Positions 1 to 9,280 of a DNA stretch of 64,000 bases are shown here, piece by piece. Made by a program: the position numbers and the translations under genes. Position 1 is the first letter of the stretch. The number at the start of each line of letters is the position of its first letter. The DNA is taken from positions 248,001 through 312,000 of the forward strand of contig NZ_WTYW01000003.1 of the NCBI RefSeq assembly GCF_009827635.1, read 5' to 3'. The notes below the pieces were generated by a model. It saw nothing but the letters and a program-made list of their open reading frames with translations. It did no database searches and was not told the DNA's origin. Origin of the DNA: Parapontixanthobacter aurantiacus (GTDB taxonomy: Bacteria > Pseudomonadota > Alphaproteobacteria > Sphingomonadales > Sphingomonadaceae).

Positions 1-160
1 CCGGGGCCGTGATGAAGTCGCCTTCGCCCCCCAGCGGATCGCGCGAAGCATAGTAGCGCGCGTTCGCCTCTCCGAAATATTGCGAGACAGAGAGCGGTCC
101 GGACCGCCTTATGAGCCGGGCGAAACGCCGTGTAAGATCCCGCGGATCGTCTTCGCTCAT
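1..160 (-). CDS. MidA-family SAM-dependent methyltransferase, N-terminal part only
   Basis: The first 53 codons of a minus-strand gene that leaves the window at its left edge. The ATG is at 160-158 and overlaps the lgt stop codon by four bases (ATGA), so it is translated right after lgt. The visible protein begins MSEDDPRDLTRRFARLIRRS and continues through a GPLSVSQYF segment to a YYASRDPLGGEGDFITAP segment. That last segment is the hallmark N-terminal region of the MidA/NDUFAF7-like methyltransferase family (COG1565), in which homologues help respiratory complex I assembly by arginine methylation. From memory, lgt followed by this gene is a common order in Sphingomonadales. The catalytic core lies outside the window, so activity cannot be judged. 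Confidence 0.8.
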   Translation of the reverse strand, partial: MSEDDPRDLTRRFARLIRRSGPLSVSQYFGEANARYYASRDPLGGEGDFITAP

Positions 161-1056
161 GCCGTTCGCGGCTTGCCCGAGACCCTTGAACCGGCAACCG
201 GCGGGCGAGCAAGGGCGAAGACCATGACGGCGAGACCAACCCCGATCATCGGGAAGGACAGCCACTGCCCGCGTGATAGCCCCGTTTCCTCGACGACCTG
301 GACGAGATGCGCGTCGGGCGCGCGGAAGAACTCGGTGATGAAGCGGGCTATGCCGATGCCGACGGTAAACAGCCCGACAAGCAGACCGGGACGATATCGC
401 GCCCGCGTTTTCCAGAACACCAGCAGCATTACGATCATGAGCAGGAGGCCTTCGAGCCCTGCCTGATAAAGCTGCGAGGGATGGCGGGCGACCTGGTCGG
501 GGTCGGTCGGAAAGATCATCGCCCAGGGCAAGCTGCCCTCGACAGGACGGCCATAAAGCTCGCCATTCACGAAATTCGCCAGTCGCCCGAAGAACATTCC
601 GAACGGCACGTTCACCGCGATATAGTCGCAGACGCGCAGCCACGGGAGCCGGTTGCGAAGTGCGACCCAGGTAATCGCGACGAGTACGCCGATGACCCCG
701 CCGTGAAAGCTCATCCCGCCGTCCCAAAGGCGCAGGAGATCCCAGCTGACGAACTCGCTTTGCGTGAACCCGGTGAACAGTTCGGGCTTGTAGAAAGCCG
801 CATAGCCGAGCCTGCCACCAAGGATAATGCCGAGCGTGCAATAGAAGAACAGGTCGTCGACATGGACCTGCGCCATCGGGGCGCCGGGTGCCTTGATCAT
901 CCTGGAAAGATGCCAGTAGCCGAGCAGGATGCCGGCAAGATAGGCCAGCGAATAGAAGCGGAGCGTGAAGAAGCCGAGATCGATGCCGTTCGTCAGACCG
1001 AGATTCTCCCACATGATGGGCTGCGCGGCGGAAGCGTCGGCCAATAGTGACAGCAC
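157..1056 (-). CDS. lgt: Prolipoprotein diacylglyceryl transferase
   Basis: Inner-membrane enzyme that moves diacylglycerol from phosphatidylglycerol to the lipobox cysteine of prolipoproteins, the first step of lipoprotein maturation. The sequence has about seven hydrophobic spans and the family motifs in order: GGRLGY, WDGGMSFHGG, the Lgt signature GRLANFVNGELYGRP, RHPSQLYQ, RFITEFFRAPD and LSRGQWLS. I place the start at GTG 1056-1054, because AGGGA (1070-1066) lies nine bases upstream; this gives 299 residues. A TTG at 1065 is in frame but touches the same Shine-Dalgarno sequence and is too close to use it. Several lipoproteins in this window (near 32.0, 38.9 and 62.0 kb) would be substrates. 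It is followed by the midA-like gene with an ATGA overlap. Confidence 0.95.
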   Translation of the reverse strand: MLSLLADASAAQPIMWENLGLTNGIDLGFFTLRFYSLAYLAGILLGYWHLSRMIKAPGAPMAQVHVDDLFFYCTLGIILGGRLGYAAFYKPELFTGFTQSEFVSWDLLRLWDGGMSFHGGVIGVLVAITWVALRNRLPWLRVCDYIAVNVPFGMFFGRLANFVNGELYGRPVEGSLPWAMIFPTDPDQVARHPSQLYQAGLEGLLLMIVMLLVFWKTRARYRPGLLVGLFTVGIGIARFITEFFRAPDAHLVQVVEETGLSRGQWLSFPMIGVGLAVMVFALARPPVAGSRVSGKPRTA

Positions 1057-1218
1057 GGTATTCAATCCCTAGATGGTCGGTAACGAGCCGGGGCGGCAAT
1101 CGGGTCTGACGGCCTATTGCATAGGGCGCCGCGGGAAAAAACCTTTATTGCGCCGGGTAGCGACGAAAGCCACGAAGTTTCGCGCCGCCCGGTAATTCGG
1201 AGAGGAATTGCCAGAACG

Positions 1219-2895
1219 ATGCGTACAGAACTCGACCAGCTCATGGACCGGATCGCCGACGGACTGACCGCACCGGGGCAGATTTTCGAAACGGTCCCGT
1301 TCGAGCGCGGTGGCGTGGCGATGCCGTCCTTCAAGAACGCCCCGCCAAGCCTGGCGCATTACTTCGCCCATTACTGCAACGAGCACAAGGACGCGACCTT
1401 CCTTGTCGATGGCGATGTCCGCCTCACTTTCGGCGAAGCCTATGGCGCGGCGTTGCGGGTCGCCCGCGGGCTCGTCGCGAAGCAGGGCGTCGCCAAGGGG
1501 GATCGCATCGGCCTGGCGGCGCGCAATTCCGCAAACTGGGCGCTCGCCTATATGGGCATCGTGATGGCCGGAGGGTGCGCGACCCTTCTCAACGGGTTCT
1601 GGGAAGGCGACGAGCTTGCCTATGGCATACGGCTCGCCGGATGCAGCATCGTCCTCGCGGACGACGCGCGGATCGAACGCCTCGAAGGGACCGAGCATTC
1701 GGCGAAGATCGTGAGCCTTGGACACGGCGGTTCCCCTGCTGAAGGCCTGTCGGAAATATGGTCCGAGGACGAGGTCGCCCTGCCCGACCTGACGCAGGAC
1801 GATCTGGCGACGATCCTTTATACTTCGGGATCGACGGGCACGTCCAAGGGAGCCTATTCGGATCACCGCGGCGTGCTGCACGGCATTATGAGCTACATCG
1901 CGCAGACGGCAATGATGCTGCAGGTGCTCGAACATCGCGACGAGGCCCCTACCTCTCCGCCGAGTTCGCTGGTCGCCGTCCCGCTGTTCCACGTGACCGG
2001 CGAGATACCGCTATTCCTGCAAAGCATCGCGATCGGGCGCAAGCTTGTCTTCATGCCGAAATGGGATGCGCGCGAGGCCATGCGGCTGATCGAGGAAGAG
2101 CAGATCAGCTACTTCGTCGGCGTGCCCCTCATGAGCTACGAAATGGCGAACCATCCCGACCGGGACCAGTTCGATCTGTCGTCCTGCAAATCGTTCGCGG
2201 CGGGCGGCTCGCCGCGTCCGCCCGAGCACGTGACGAAGATCAAGAACGCATTCCCCGAAGGCTTCCCGTTGCTGGGCTATGGCCTGACCGAAACCAATGC
2301 GGTGGGCTGCGGCAATCTCAACGAGAATTACCTCGCCAAGCCCGGCAGCACCGGACAGCCGAGCCGGCCGATCGTCGATCTGGCGATCCTGGACGATGAC
2401 GGCAAACCGCTTGGGCACGGAAAGGTGGGAGAGGTCTGCATCCGCAGCACGGCCAACTTCCTCGGCTATTGGGATAACGAGGAGGCAACCGAAGCAGCGT
2501 TCACCGACGACATGTATTTCCGTACCGGCGACCTCGGCTATCTAGACGAGGACAATTACCTGTTCATCGTAGATCGCAAGAAGGACATCATCATTCGCGG
2601 CGGCGAGAACATCGCCTGCATCGAGGTCGAGGACGCCATCTACGCGCACGAGGACGTTGCGGAATGTTCGGTCTTCGGCCTGCCGGACGAGAAGTTCGGC
2701 GAAGTCCCGGCGGCGGTCTATTACGCGGCGGACGGCAGCGACCTGTCGCCCGACGAGTTGCTCGCCTTCCTCGAAGGACGCATCGCGAAATTCAAACTGC
2801 CTGCGAAGATTTGGCGGTCCGAAAGCGCCCTGCCGCGGCTCGGCACGCAGAAGATCGACAAGATCAGCGTGCGCAAGCGTTATGCGCCGACCTGA
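1219..2895 (+). CDS. Acyl-CoA synthetase (class I adenylate-forming enzyme)
   Basis: A 558-residue member of the ANL superfamily that activates a carboxylic acid with ATP to an acyl-adenylate and then to the CoA thioester. The P-loop-like motif YTSGSTGTSKG lies near residues 201-211, the A5 motif YGLTETNA near 353, the hinge region DRKKDIIIRGGENI near 452, and the C-terminal catalytic lysine region TQKIDK near 544. Start ATG 1219 is preceded by AGAGGA at a good distance; an upstream ATG at 1117 in the same frame lacks this and would put the N-terminus in the divergent promoter gap. Substrate is not predictable by eye; fatty or aromatic acids are both possible. The gene is divergent from lgt (162 bp gap) and 16 bp upstream of glnD. 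Confidence 0.9.
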   Translation: MRTELDQLMDRIADGLTAPGQIFETVPFERGGVAMPSFKNAPPSLAHYFAHYCNEHKDATFLVDGDVRLTFGEAYGAALRVARGLVAKQGVAKGDRIGLAARNSANWALAYMGIVMAGGCATLLNGFWEGDELAYGIRLAGCSIVLADDARIERLEGTEHSAKIVSLGHGGSPAEGLSEIWSEDEVALPDLTQDDLATILYTSGSTGTSKGAYSDHRGVLHGIMSYIAQTAMMLQVLEHRDEAPTSPPSSLVAVPLFHVTGEIPLFLQSIAIGRKLVFMPKWDAREAMRLIEEEQISYFVGVPLMSYEMANHPDRDQFDLSSCKSFAAGGSPRPPEHVTKIKNAFPEGFPLLGYGLTETNAVGCGNLNENYLAKPGSTGQPSRPIVDLAILDDDGKPLGHGKVGEVCIRSTANFLGYWDNEEATEAAFTDDMYFRTGDLGYLDEDNYLFIVDRKKDIIIRGGENIACIEVEDAIYAHEDVAECSVFGLPDEKFGEVPAAVYYAADGSDLSPDELLAFLEGRIAKFKLPAKIWRSESALPRLGTQKIDKISVRKRYAPT

Positions 2896-2911
2896 CCCTG
2901 TCTGAAGAACG

Positions 2912-5671
2912 ATGAACCGTACTCGCATCCCCAATCAGCGCCGCATCATCGACCGGCGCGCGCTTGCCGAAGAGATCGGTCGCCTCCACTCGGAGGACGG
3001 CAAGGATGCGCGGCCCGCGATCGTCGAACGGCTGAAGGAAGCGCTGGAAAAGGGGCGCGAGGAACTGGCCGAGCGGCTGCTGGACAAGCCTTCGGCGGGG
3101 CACGAATGTGCTGGCGGCCATAGCTTCCTCATCGATCAGCTTATCCGGGTCATCTACGATCATGTGACGGGCGACCTTTTGCCGCAGTCCAATCCGACGC
3201 CGGGCGAGCGCCTTACCCTGCTTGCGGTGGGGGGTTACGGGCGGGCGGAGATGGCGCCGCAATCGGACGTGGACATCGCCTTCGTTACCCCGCAGCGGCG
3301 CACGCCGTGGTGTGAGCAGGTCATCGAGACGATGCTCTATCTGCTGTGGGATCTCGGACTGAAGGTCGGACATTCGAGCCGCACGGTCGACGAGATGATC
3401 ACCATGTCGAAGCAGGACCTTACGGTGCGAACAGCCATGCTGGAGGGGCGCTATCTGTGGGGCGACCAAGCGCTTTACGATGAGGGGGCGCGGCGCTTTC
3501 GCAGCGAAGTGGTGCGCGGAACGGCGCGGCAGTTCGTCTCGGAAAAGCTGGAAGAGCGCAACGAACGGCACAAGCGCATGGGCGACAGCCGCTATGTCGT
3601 CGAACCCAATGTGAAGGACGGCAAGGGCGGTCTGCGCGATTTGCAGACGCTCTACTGGATCGGCAAATACATCCATAACGTCCGCAGTGCGTCCGAACTG
3701 GTCGATGTCGGGCTGCTCACGCGCGAGGAATATCGCAGCTTCCGCCGGGCGGAAAACTTCCTGCTCGCGGTACGCTGTCACCTGCATACGCTGACGGGCC
3801 GCGCCGAGGACCGGCTGACCTTCGATTTCCAGCGGCAGATCGCCGAACGCATGAATTTCGCGGAACGCCCCGGCAAGGCACCGGTCGAGCGGTTCATGCA
3901 ATTCTATTTCCTCCAGGCGAAGCGGGTGGGCAGCCTGACGGGCGTCTTCCTCGCGCATATCGACGACGAACTCGCGCAGAAGCGGCGTCGCACCGGCCTT
4001 CTCGCCGGTTTCAGTCCCAAGCCGCGAATGCTCAAAGGCTACCGGGTTTTCGGCGGCAGGATCGCGGCACCGGGCGACGACTGGTTCGAGAGGGACCCGG
4101 TGCGGCTTATCGAGATATTCCAGCTGGCCGAAGCCGAGGGGCTCGAAATTCATCCCGACACGATGCGCCTCATCGATCGGGACAACGGCCTCATCAAGCA
4201 GGAGGTGGGCAAGGACCCGCGCGCCAATGCCCTTTTCATCGACCTCCTGACTGGCCGCAACGATCCAGAAACCGTCTTGCGCTGGATGAACGAAACCGGC
4301 GTCTTCGGTCGCTTCGTCCCCGATTTTGGCCGGGTCAATGCGCAGATGCAGTTCGACATGTATCACCACTATACCGTCGACGAGCACACGATCCGGGCGA
4401 TCGGTCTTTTGAACCGCATCGAGAAGGGCGATCTCAGCAAGGATCACCCGCGCAGCACGAAGCTCATCCACAAGGTCGGCTCCCGCCGTGCGGCCTACGT
4501 CGCGGTACTGCTGCACGACATCGCCAAGGGGCGTGGGGGTGATCATTCCGTGCTCGGCGCGGAGGTGGCGCAAAAGCTATGCCCGCGTTTTGGCCTGACC
4601 GCTTCTGAGACGGAACTGGTCAGCTGGCTCGTGCGGGAGCATCTGTTGATGAGCGCGACCGCATTCAAACGCGACTTGACCGATCCCAAGACGATCGAGG
4701 ATTTCGTTGCGAAGGTTCAGGGCATCGAACGGCTGCGTCAGCTGGCGATCTTGACTTCCGTTGATATCCGCGCGGTCGGGCCGGGAACCTGGAACAGCTG
4801 GAAAGGGCAGCTTTTGGGCCAGCTGTTCGACAGCGCGCAGGAGCGGCTCCGCCTCGGCCACAAGCGCGACGGGCGCGATCTCCAGGTGGATGCGAAAAAG
4901 GAGGCAGTCGCCGAAATTTTGGGGGATCGCAGCGCCCTTATCGAGCAATCCGCCGCGCAACTGGACGATGCCTACTGGATCGCGGAGCCGGACGACGTGA
5001 TCGCCCTCAACCTCGTGCATTTCGATGCGGCGAAGGCAGCGGGACACAAGCTGTCGGTCCATTGCGAATTCTACGAAGCGCGCGGCGCGACCCTCGTCAC
5101 GGTCATCGCCGCCGACCATCCCGGCCTGTTCTACCGGATCGCGGGCGGCATTCACCTTGCAGGAGCGAACATCATCGACGCGCGCATTCATACGACGCGC
5201 AAGGGTTGGGCGATCGACAATTTCCTCGTGCAGGACCCGCTCGGCCAGCCATTCGGCGAGGACGACCAGCTCGAGCGGATCGAGACGGCCATCGGCGATG
5301 CGCTCGCCAATCGCATCGAACTGGCGCCGAAGCTCGCTCAACGCCCGCTTCCCCGGACCCGAGCCGCGGCATTCGACGTGAACCCACAGGTCTTCTTCGA
5401 CAACACGGCGTCGCGTCGTTTTACCGTCATCGAAGTCAATGCGCGCGACCGGTCCGCGCTTCTCAACCGCCTTGCCCGCGCGCTGTTCGAGGGCAATCTC
5501 ATCGTGCAGTCGGCCCACATCACAGCCTATGGCGAGCGAGCGGTCGATACGTTTTACGTTACGGATCTCGTGGGCGACAAGATCGTCGACAAGAAACGCC
5601 TTGCCGATATCGAGGCCGCGCTGCTCGAAGCGGCCAGCGACAAGCGTCAGCGAGAGCTGGAATCCGCCTGA
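2912..5671 (+). CDS. glnD: [Protein-PII] uridylyltransferase / uridylyl-removing enzyme
   Basis: Bifunctional sensor of glutamine that uridylylates PII proteins when nitrogen is scarce and removes UMP when glutamine is high. The 919-residue length is typical of alphaproteobacterial GlnD. Visible domains are the nucleotidyltransferase motif GGYGRAEMAPQSDVD near residue 106, the family segment VKDGKGGLRDLQTLYWI near 235, an HD hydrolase domain with LLHDIAKGRGGDHS near 533, and two C-terminal ACT domains starting near residues 727 and 838 that bind glutamine. It fits functionally with gltBD and ald elsewhere in the window. It lies 16 bp after the acyl-CoA synthetase and may share its transcript. 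Confidence 0.96.
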   Translation: MNRTRIPNQRRIIDRRALAEEIGRLHSEDGKDARPAIVERLKEALEKGREELAERLLDKPSAGHECAGGHSFLIDQLIRVIYDHVTGDLLPQSNPTPGERLTLLAVGGYGRAEMAPQSDVDIAFVTPQRRTPWCEQVIETMLYLLWDLGLKVGHSSRTVDEMITMSKQDLTVRTAMLEGRYLWGDQALYDEGARRFRSEVVRGTARQFVSEKLEERNERHKRMGDSRYVVEPNVKDGKGGLRDLQTLYWIGKYIHNVRSASELVDVGLLTREEYRSFRRAENFLLAVRCHLHTLTGRAEDRLTFDFQRQIAERMNFAERPGKAPVERFMQFYFLQAKRVGSLTGVFLAHIDDELAQKRRRTGLLAGFSPKPRMLKGYRVFGGRIAAPGDDWFERDPVRLIEIFQLAEAEGLEIHPDTMRLIDRDNGLIKQEVGKDPRANALFIDLLTGRNDPETVLRWMNETGVFGRFVPDFGRVNAQMQFDMYHHYTVDEHTIRAIGLLNRIEKGDLSKDHPRSTKLIHKVGSRRAAYVAVLLHDIAKGRGGDHSVLGAEVAQKLCPRFGLTASETELVSWLVREHLLMSATAFKRDLTDPKTIEDFVAKVQGIERLRQLAILTSVDIRAVGPGTWNSWKGQLLGQLFDSAQERLRLGHKRDGRDLQVDAKKEAVAEILGDRSALIEQSAAQLDDAYWIAEPDDVIALNLVHFDAAKAAGHKLSVHCEFYEARGATLVTVIAADHPGLFYRIAGGIHLAGANIIDARIHTTRKGWAIDNFLVQDPLGQPFGEDDQLERIETAIGDALANRIELAPKLAQRPLPRTRAAAFDVNPQVFFDNTASRRFTVIEVNARDRSALLNRLARALFEGNLIVQSAHITAYGERAVDTFYVTDLVGDKIVDKKRLADIEAALLEAASDKRQRELESA

Positions 5672-5785
5672 CGCAAAAGCGCCACACCCCACGAAAATCC
5701 TGCAAACTCCACCTGTTCAGCCCTCGCTTTACCGCCTAGTGGGCGCACGACTTTTTTGGGAGAGTTTGAGTATGAATCGTTCAGT

Positions 5786-8512
5786 TTGTTCCTGCGTGCG
5801 CTCGCCGTTCTGGGAGCGGGCATGGCTTTTGTCGCCACCCCTGCTTTCGCGCAGGATGCCGAACCCGCCGCCGACGAAAACCTCGTCGACAATGCGAGCG
5901 TCAATACGGAAAACGTCATCGTCGTGACCGCACAGGGCCGCGAACAGGTGCTGGCCGACGTGCCGGTCGCCATTTCCGCGGTCTCGGCAGAAACGCTGGA
6001 GAATTCAGGCACGAGCGACATCCGCGAACTCAACCAGGTCGCGCCGTCGCTGCTCGTCTCCTCGACCGGTAACGAAGCGAACGGTTCGGCCCGTATCCGC
6101 GGCATCGGCACGGTCGGCGACAACCCCGGCCTCGAAAGCTCGGTCGCGGTGTTCGTTGACGGCGTTTATCGCTCGCGTTCGGGCAATGCGCTATCCGAAC
6201 TCGGCCCGCTCGACCGGGTCGAGATCCTGCGCGGCCCGCAGGGTACGCTGGGCGGCCGTAACTCCTCCGCCGGTCTTATCAACGTCTATACCGCGCAGCC
6301 CGAATTTTCCTTCGAAGCCTATGGCGCGTTCACCTACGGCAATTACGACGCGATCCGCGCCGAAGCCGGCATCAACGCTCCGATCGGTGACACGGTGGCC
6401 GCGCGTATCGACGGCGTCTATTTCAAGCGCGACGGCTTCTACAACGATGTCGTGAACGACACCGACATCAATAATCGCGATCGCTACCTCGTTCGCGGAC
6501 AGTTGCTGTTCGAACCGACCGACGACCTCTCCTTCCGCCTCGTCGGCGACTATTCGAAGAAGGACGAGGCGTGCTGCGCCGCGACCTTCGTGCAGCCGGA
6601 ATTCGCACCGCTTGCGCGTGTTTCGCCGGGTCTCGACCCCTTCACGCGGCCTCAGCCCGGAGCCCCTGCCCTGACGAGCACGAGCAATCCGATCGTTCCG
6701 GTCCTGATCGGCCTCGGTCAGGATCAGCGCGCGCTGACGCAATCGACCTTCAACCGCGACATCTACGTGACACCCGGGCGCTCCTACGAAGGCAGCACGG
6801 AAGATTACGGTATTTCCGGCGAGCTGAACTGGGAATTCGGAAACGTCACCCTCACCTCGATCACAGGCTATCGCGAATACGAGAATACGCAGGGCTCGGA
6901 TACCGACTACACGCAGGTCGACATCCTTTACCGCGCACCCGGCGATTTCGCAGGAGCGCGCCAGTTCAAGACCTTCACGCAGGAAGTTCGCCTGAACGGC
7001 ACCGCTTTCAACGACCGGCTCGACTGGCTCGTCGGCGGATACTACGCGAACGAGGACCTGCAGGTCCGCGACAATCTGCGCTTCGGTGAGCAGTATGGAC
7101 AGTTCGTCTCGTGTCGTCTTGCCATCGCACTTCAGCCCACGCTGGGCGCTGCAATCGGTCGCACGGTCGCCGATCCGTCACAGGCAAACTGCTTCGATCC
7201 GGTCGCTTTCGGCGCGATTCAGGCCGGTGGCGTCTTCGGAGCGGCAACGCCGCTCGTCGTTCCGGCGCTGAACAACCTTGCCTCGATCAGTGATGCAGGC
7301 AGCACGGGTGATGTCTACAACCAAACGAGCGAGAACTTCGCGTTCTTCACGCACAACATCTTCCACATTACCGATACCGTCGACCTGACCCTTGGCCTTC
7401 GTTACACCAACGAAACCAAGGACTTCGATGCAACGTTCGGGAACGACAACACGGTTTGCGCCACGAACCGCGCGCTGCTGAACCCGATCCTGAGCGCATC
7501 CGCATTCTTCCAGGGCATTCTCTCCCTGTCGTGCCAGGGTAACTCCACCTCCGAGTTGAACGGCGTTTCGCTGTCCGACACGCGGGACGAGGACGAGTTT
7601 ACCGGCACGGGTATCCTGAGCTGGAAGCCGAACCCCGACCTCCTTTTCTACGGCAGCTATTCGCGAGGCTACAAGGCGGGCGGTTTCAACCTCGACCGTT
7701 CAGCTCTGTCGGACCCGGTCACCTTCAACGTCGCCGCTCTTGATCCTGCAAACCTGCAGTTCGAAGAGGAAACGGTGAGCGCCTATGAAATCGGGATGAA
7801 GTACTCGACCCGTGAATTCGGCCTCAGCGTCGCGGCGTTCCGGCAGGAATTCTCGAACTTCCAGTTGAACACCTTCAACGGATCGGTCTTCCTCGTGCAG
7901 AACGTCAATGCCTGCGGCACAGATCTGGGTGGCGGCGACCAAGATGCCAGCCCGACGACCGGTGCCTGCGCCGCCGACGACACGGTTCCCGGCGTCATCG
8001 CGCAGGGCGTCGAAATGGAAGCAACGCTGAACCCGGTCCGCGCAGTCGCGGTAACGTTCGGCCTGACCTACTCCGACACGGCTTACGAGAACGATCTGGT
8101 CGGCAACGACACGGGCGTTCCGCTCGATCCGGCCCTGCGTCTGCTGCCGGGTGACAACCTGTCGAACGCGCCGGAAATCGTGGGTACCTCGTCCTTCACC
8201 TGGACGCCGGAAATCGGCACGAGCGGTCTGCGCGGTCTCGTTTATCTGAACGCCCGCCTGACGAGCGACTACAACACCGGTTCCGACCTCCTCTATGGCA
8301 AGGAACAGGACGGTTACGTGCTGGTCAACGGCCGCATTGGCATCACCAACATCGCCGACCGGTTCGCGATCGAGGGCTGGGTGCAGAACATGTTCGACGT
8401 CGACTACACGCAGGTCGCGTTCAACACGCCGTTCGTCGCCCCGCAGCAAACCTACTCGGCCTATCTCGCCGAGCCGCGCACCTACGGAGTGACGGTTCGC
8501 GGACGCTTCTAA
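5786..8512 (+). CDS. TonB-dependent outer-membrane receptor; start uncertain
   Basis: A roughly 908-residue TonB-dependent receptor that would import a siderophore, carbohydrate or other large substrate across the outer membrane using TonB/ExbBD energy. The mature part begins near QDAEP, followed by a TonB-box and plug region (NVIVVTAQGREQVLADVP, then RIRGIGTVGDNP and VDGVYRSRSGNAL, RVEILRGPQGTLGGRNSS), and then a long beta-barrel ending in an aromatic residue (GVTVRGRF). The start is problematic: the in-frame signal peptide FLRALAVLGAGMAFVATPAFAQ has no upstream ATG in frame. I give TTG 5786 provisionally; TTG 5756 is the other in-frame choice. The best ribosome-binding site serves ATG 5772 in a different frame (see findings). 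A terminator follows at 8539. Confidence 0.85.
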   Translation: MFLRALAVLGAGMAFVATPAFAQDAEPAADENLVDNASVNTENVIVVTAQGREQVLADVPVAISAVSAETLENSGTSDIRELNQVAPSLLVSSTGNEANGSARIRGIGTVGDNPGLESSVAVFVDGVYRSRSGNALSELGPLDRVEILRGPQGTLGGRNSSAGLINVYTAQPEFSFEAYGAFTYGNYDAIRAEAGINAPIGDTVAARIDGVYFKRDGFYNDVVNDTDINNRDRYLVRGQLLFEPTDDLSFRLVGDYSKKDEACCAATFVQPEFAPLARVSPGLDPFTRPQPGAPALTSTSNPIVPVLIGLGQDQRALTQSTFNRDIYVTPGRSYEGSTEDYGISGELNWEFGNVTLTSITGYREYENTQGSDTDYTQVDILYRAPGDFAGARQFKTFTQEVRLNGTAFNDRLDWLVGGYYANEDLQVRDNLRFGEQYGQFVSCRLAIALQPTLGAAIGRTVADPSQANCFDPVAFGAIQAGGVFGAATPLVVPALNNLASISDAGSTGDVYNQTSENFAFFTHNIFHITDTVDLTLGLRYTNETKDFDATFGNDNTVCATNRALLNPILSASAFFQGILSLSCQGNSTSELNGVSLSDTRDEDEFTGTGILSWKPNPDLLFYGSYSRGYKAGGFNLDRSALSDPVTFNVAALDPANLQFEEETVSAYEIGMKYSTREFGLSVAAFRQEFSNFQLNTFNGSVFLVQNVNACGTDLGGGDQDASPTTGACAADDTVPGVIAQGVEMEATLNPVRAVAVTFGLTYSDTAYENDLVGNDTGVPLDPALRLLPGDNLSNAPEIVGTSSFTWTPEIGTSGLRGLVYLNARLTSDYNTGSDLLYGKEQDGYVLVNGRIGITNIADRFAIEGWVQNMFDVDYTQVAFNTPFVAPQQTYSAYLAEPRTYGVTVRGRF

Positions 8513-8538
8513 GCATCTGACGAGACATAGAAATCGGG

Positions 8539-8566
8539 AAAGGGCGCTCTTCGGGGCGCCCTTTTT
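8539..8566 (+). terminator. Rho-independent terminator after the TonB receptor
   Basis: Perfect GC-rich stem AAAGGGCGC / GCGCCCTTT with an 8-base loop, running into five T residues on the plus strand. It lies 27 bp after the receptor stop codon and between two convergent genes; on the minus strand the T run is only three bases, so it mainly serves the plus strand. Confidence 0.85.
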
Positions 8567-8591
8567 CTTTACGTGCAATCAGGGCGTGCAA

Positions 8592-9254
8592 TCAGGCGCG
8601 CTGGCCGAAAAGCGCGGTGCCGACCCTGATATGCGTCGCGCCGAGCATGATCGCGGTTTCGTAGTCGCCGCTCATCCCCATGCTGCGCCCGGACAGGCCA
8701 TTATCCTCGGCCAGCTTGTCGAGCAGCGCGAAAAAAGGCGCAGGTTCAATATCTTGCGGGGGAATACACATCAGCCCGGCGAGGGGAATGTCGGAATTGC
8801 GCGCGGCTGCGACGAGCTTCGGCAAATCGGCAATGGTGCAGCCGCCTTTCTGTTCTTCGCTACCGATATTGACCTGGATAAAGCATTCTATTCGCTTGTG
8901 TTTCTTGTCGAAGGCCTTGGCCAGTGCCTTGACGAGGCTCATCCGGTCAAGCGAATGGATACAATCGAACAGATCGACGGCGTCCTCCGCTTTGTTCGAC
9001 TGCAGTTGCCCGACGAGATGCAGCTTCGTGTCAGCAAAGTTTTCCTGTAATTCCGGCCACTTGGCTTGCGCTTCCTGTACGCGGTTCTCGCCGAAGACGC
9101 GCTGCCCCGCCTCGAGCAAAGGGCGGATCGCGGCGGCATCGTGCTTCTTGCTCACGGCAACGAGCGTCACTTCGTCCGGATCGCGGCGCGCAATCTTGCA
9201 GGCCTTTGCGATGTTCGCATGCACGGTTTCTAGCGGGTTTTGCTGCTTTTCCAT
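8592..9254 (-). CDS. yggS: YggS-family pyridoxal-phosphate homeostasis protein
   Basis: A 220-residue single-domain PLP-binding protein of the YggS/PLPBP family (fold type III barrel), which buffers free PLP rather than catalysing a known reaction. The PLP lysine is in VAVSKKHDA (Lys36 by comparison with the family), followed by the family segments FGENRVQEAQAKW, LHLVGQLQSNKAEDAVDLFD, IHSLDR, CFIQVNIGSEEQKGGC, GLMCIPP, and the phosphate-binding SMGMSGDYETAIMLGATHIRVGTALFG near the C-terminus. Start ATG 9254 (MEKQQNPLE) matches the family N-terminus; an in-frame ATG 33 bp upstream would overlap the divergent ThiE-like gene. Only 26 bp separate the two divergent start codons. Confidence 0.93.
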   Translation of the reverse strand: MEKQQNPLETVHANIAKACKIARRDPDEVTLVAVSKKHDAAAIRPLLEAGQRVFGENRVQEAQAKWPELQENFADTKLHLVGQLQSNKAEDAVDLFDCIHSLDRMSLVKALAKAFDKKHKRIECFIQVNIGSEEQKGGCTIADLPKLVAAARNSDIPLAGLMCIPPQDIEPAPFFALLDKLAEDNGLSGRSMGMSGDYETAIMLGATHIRVGTALFGQRA

Positions 9255-9280
9255 GGGATGAGGGCTATAGCGGCAACGCC

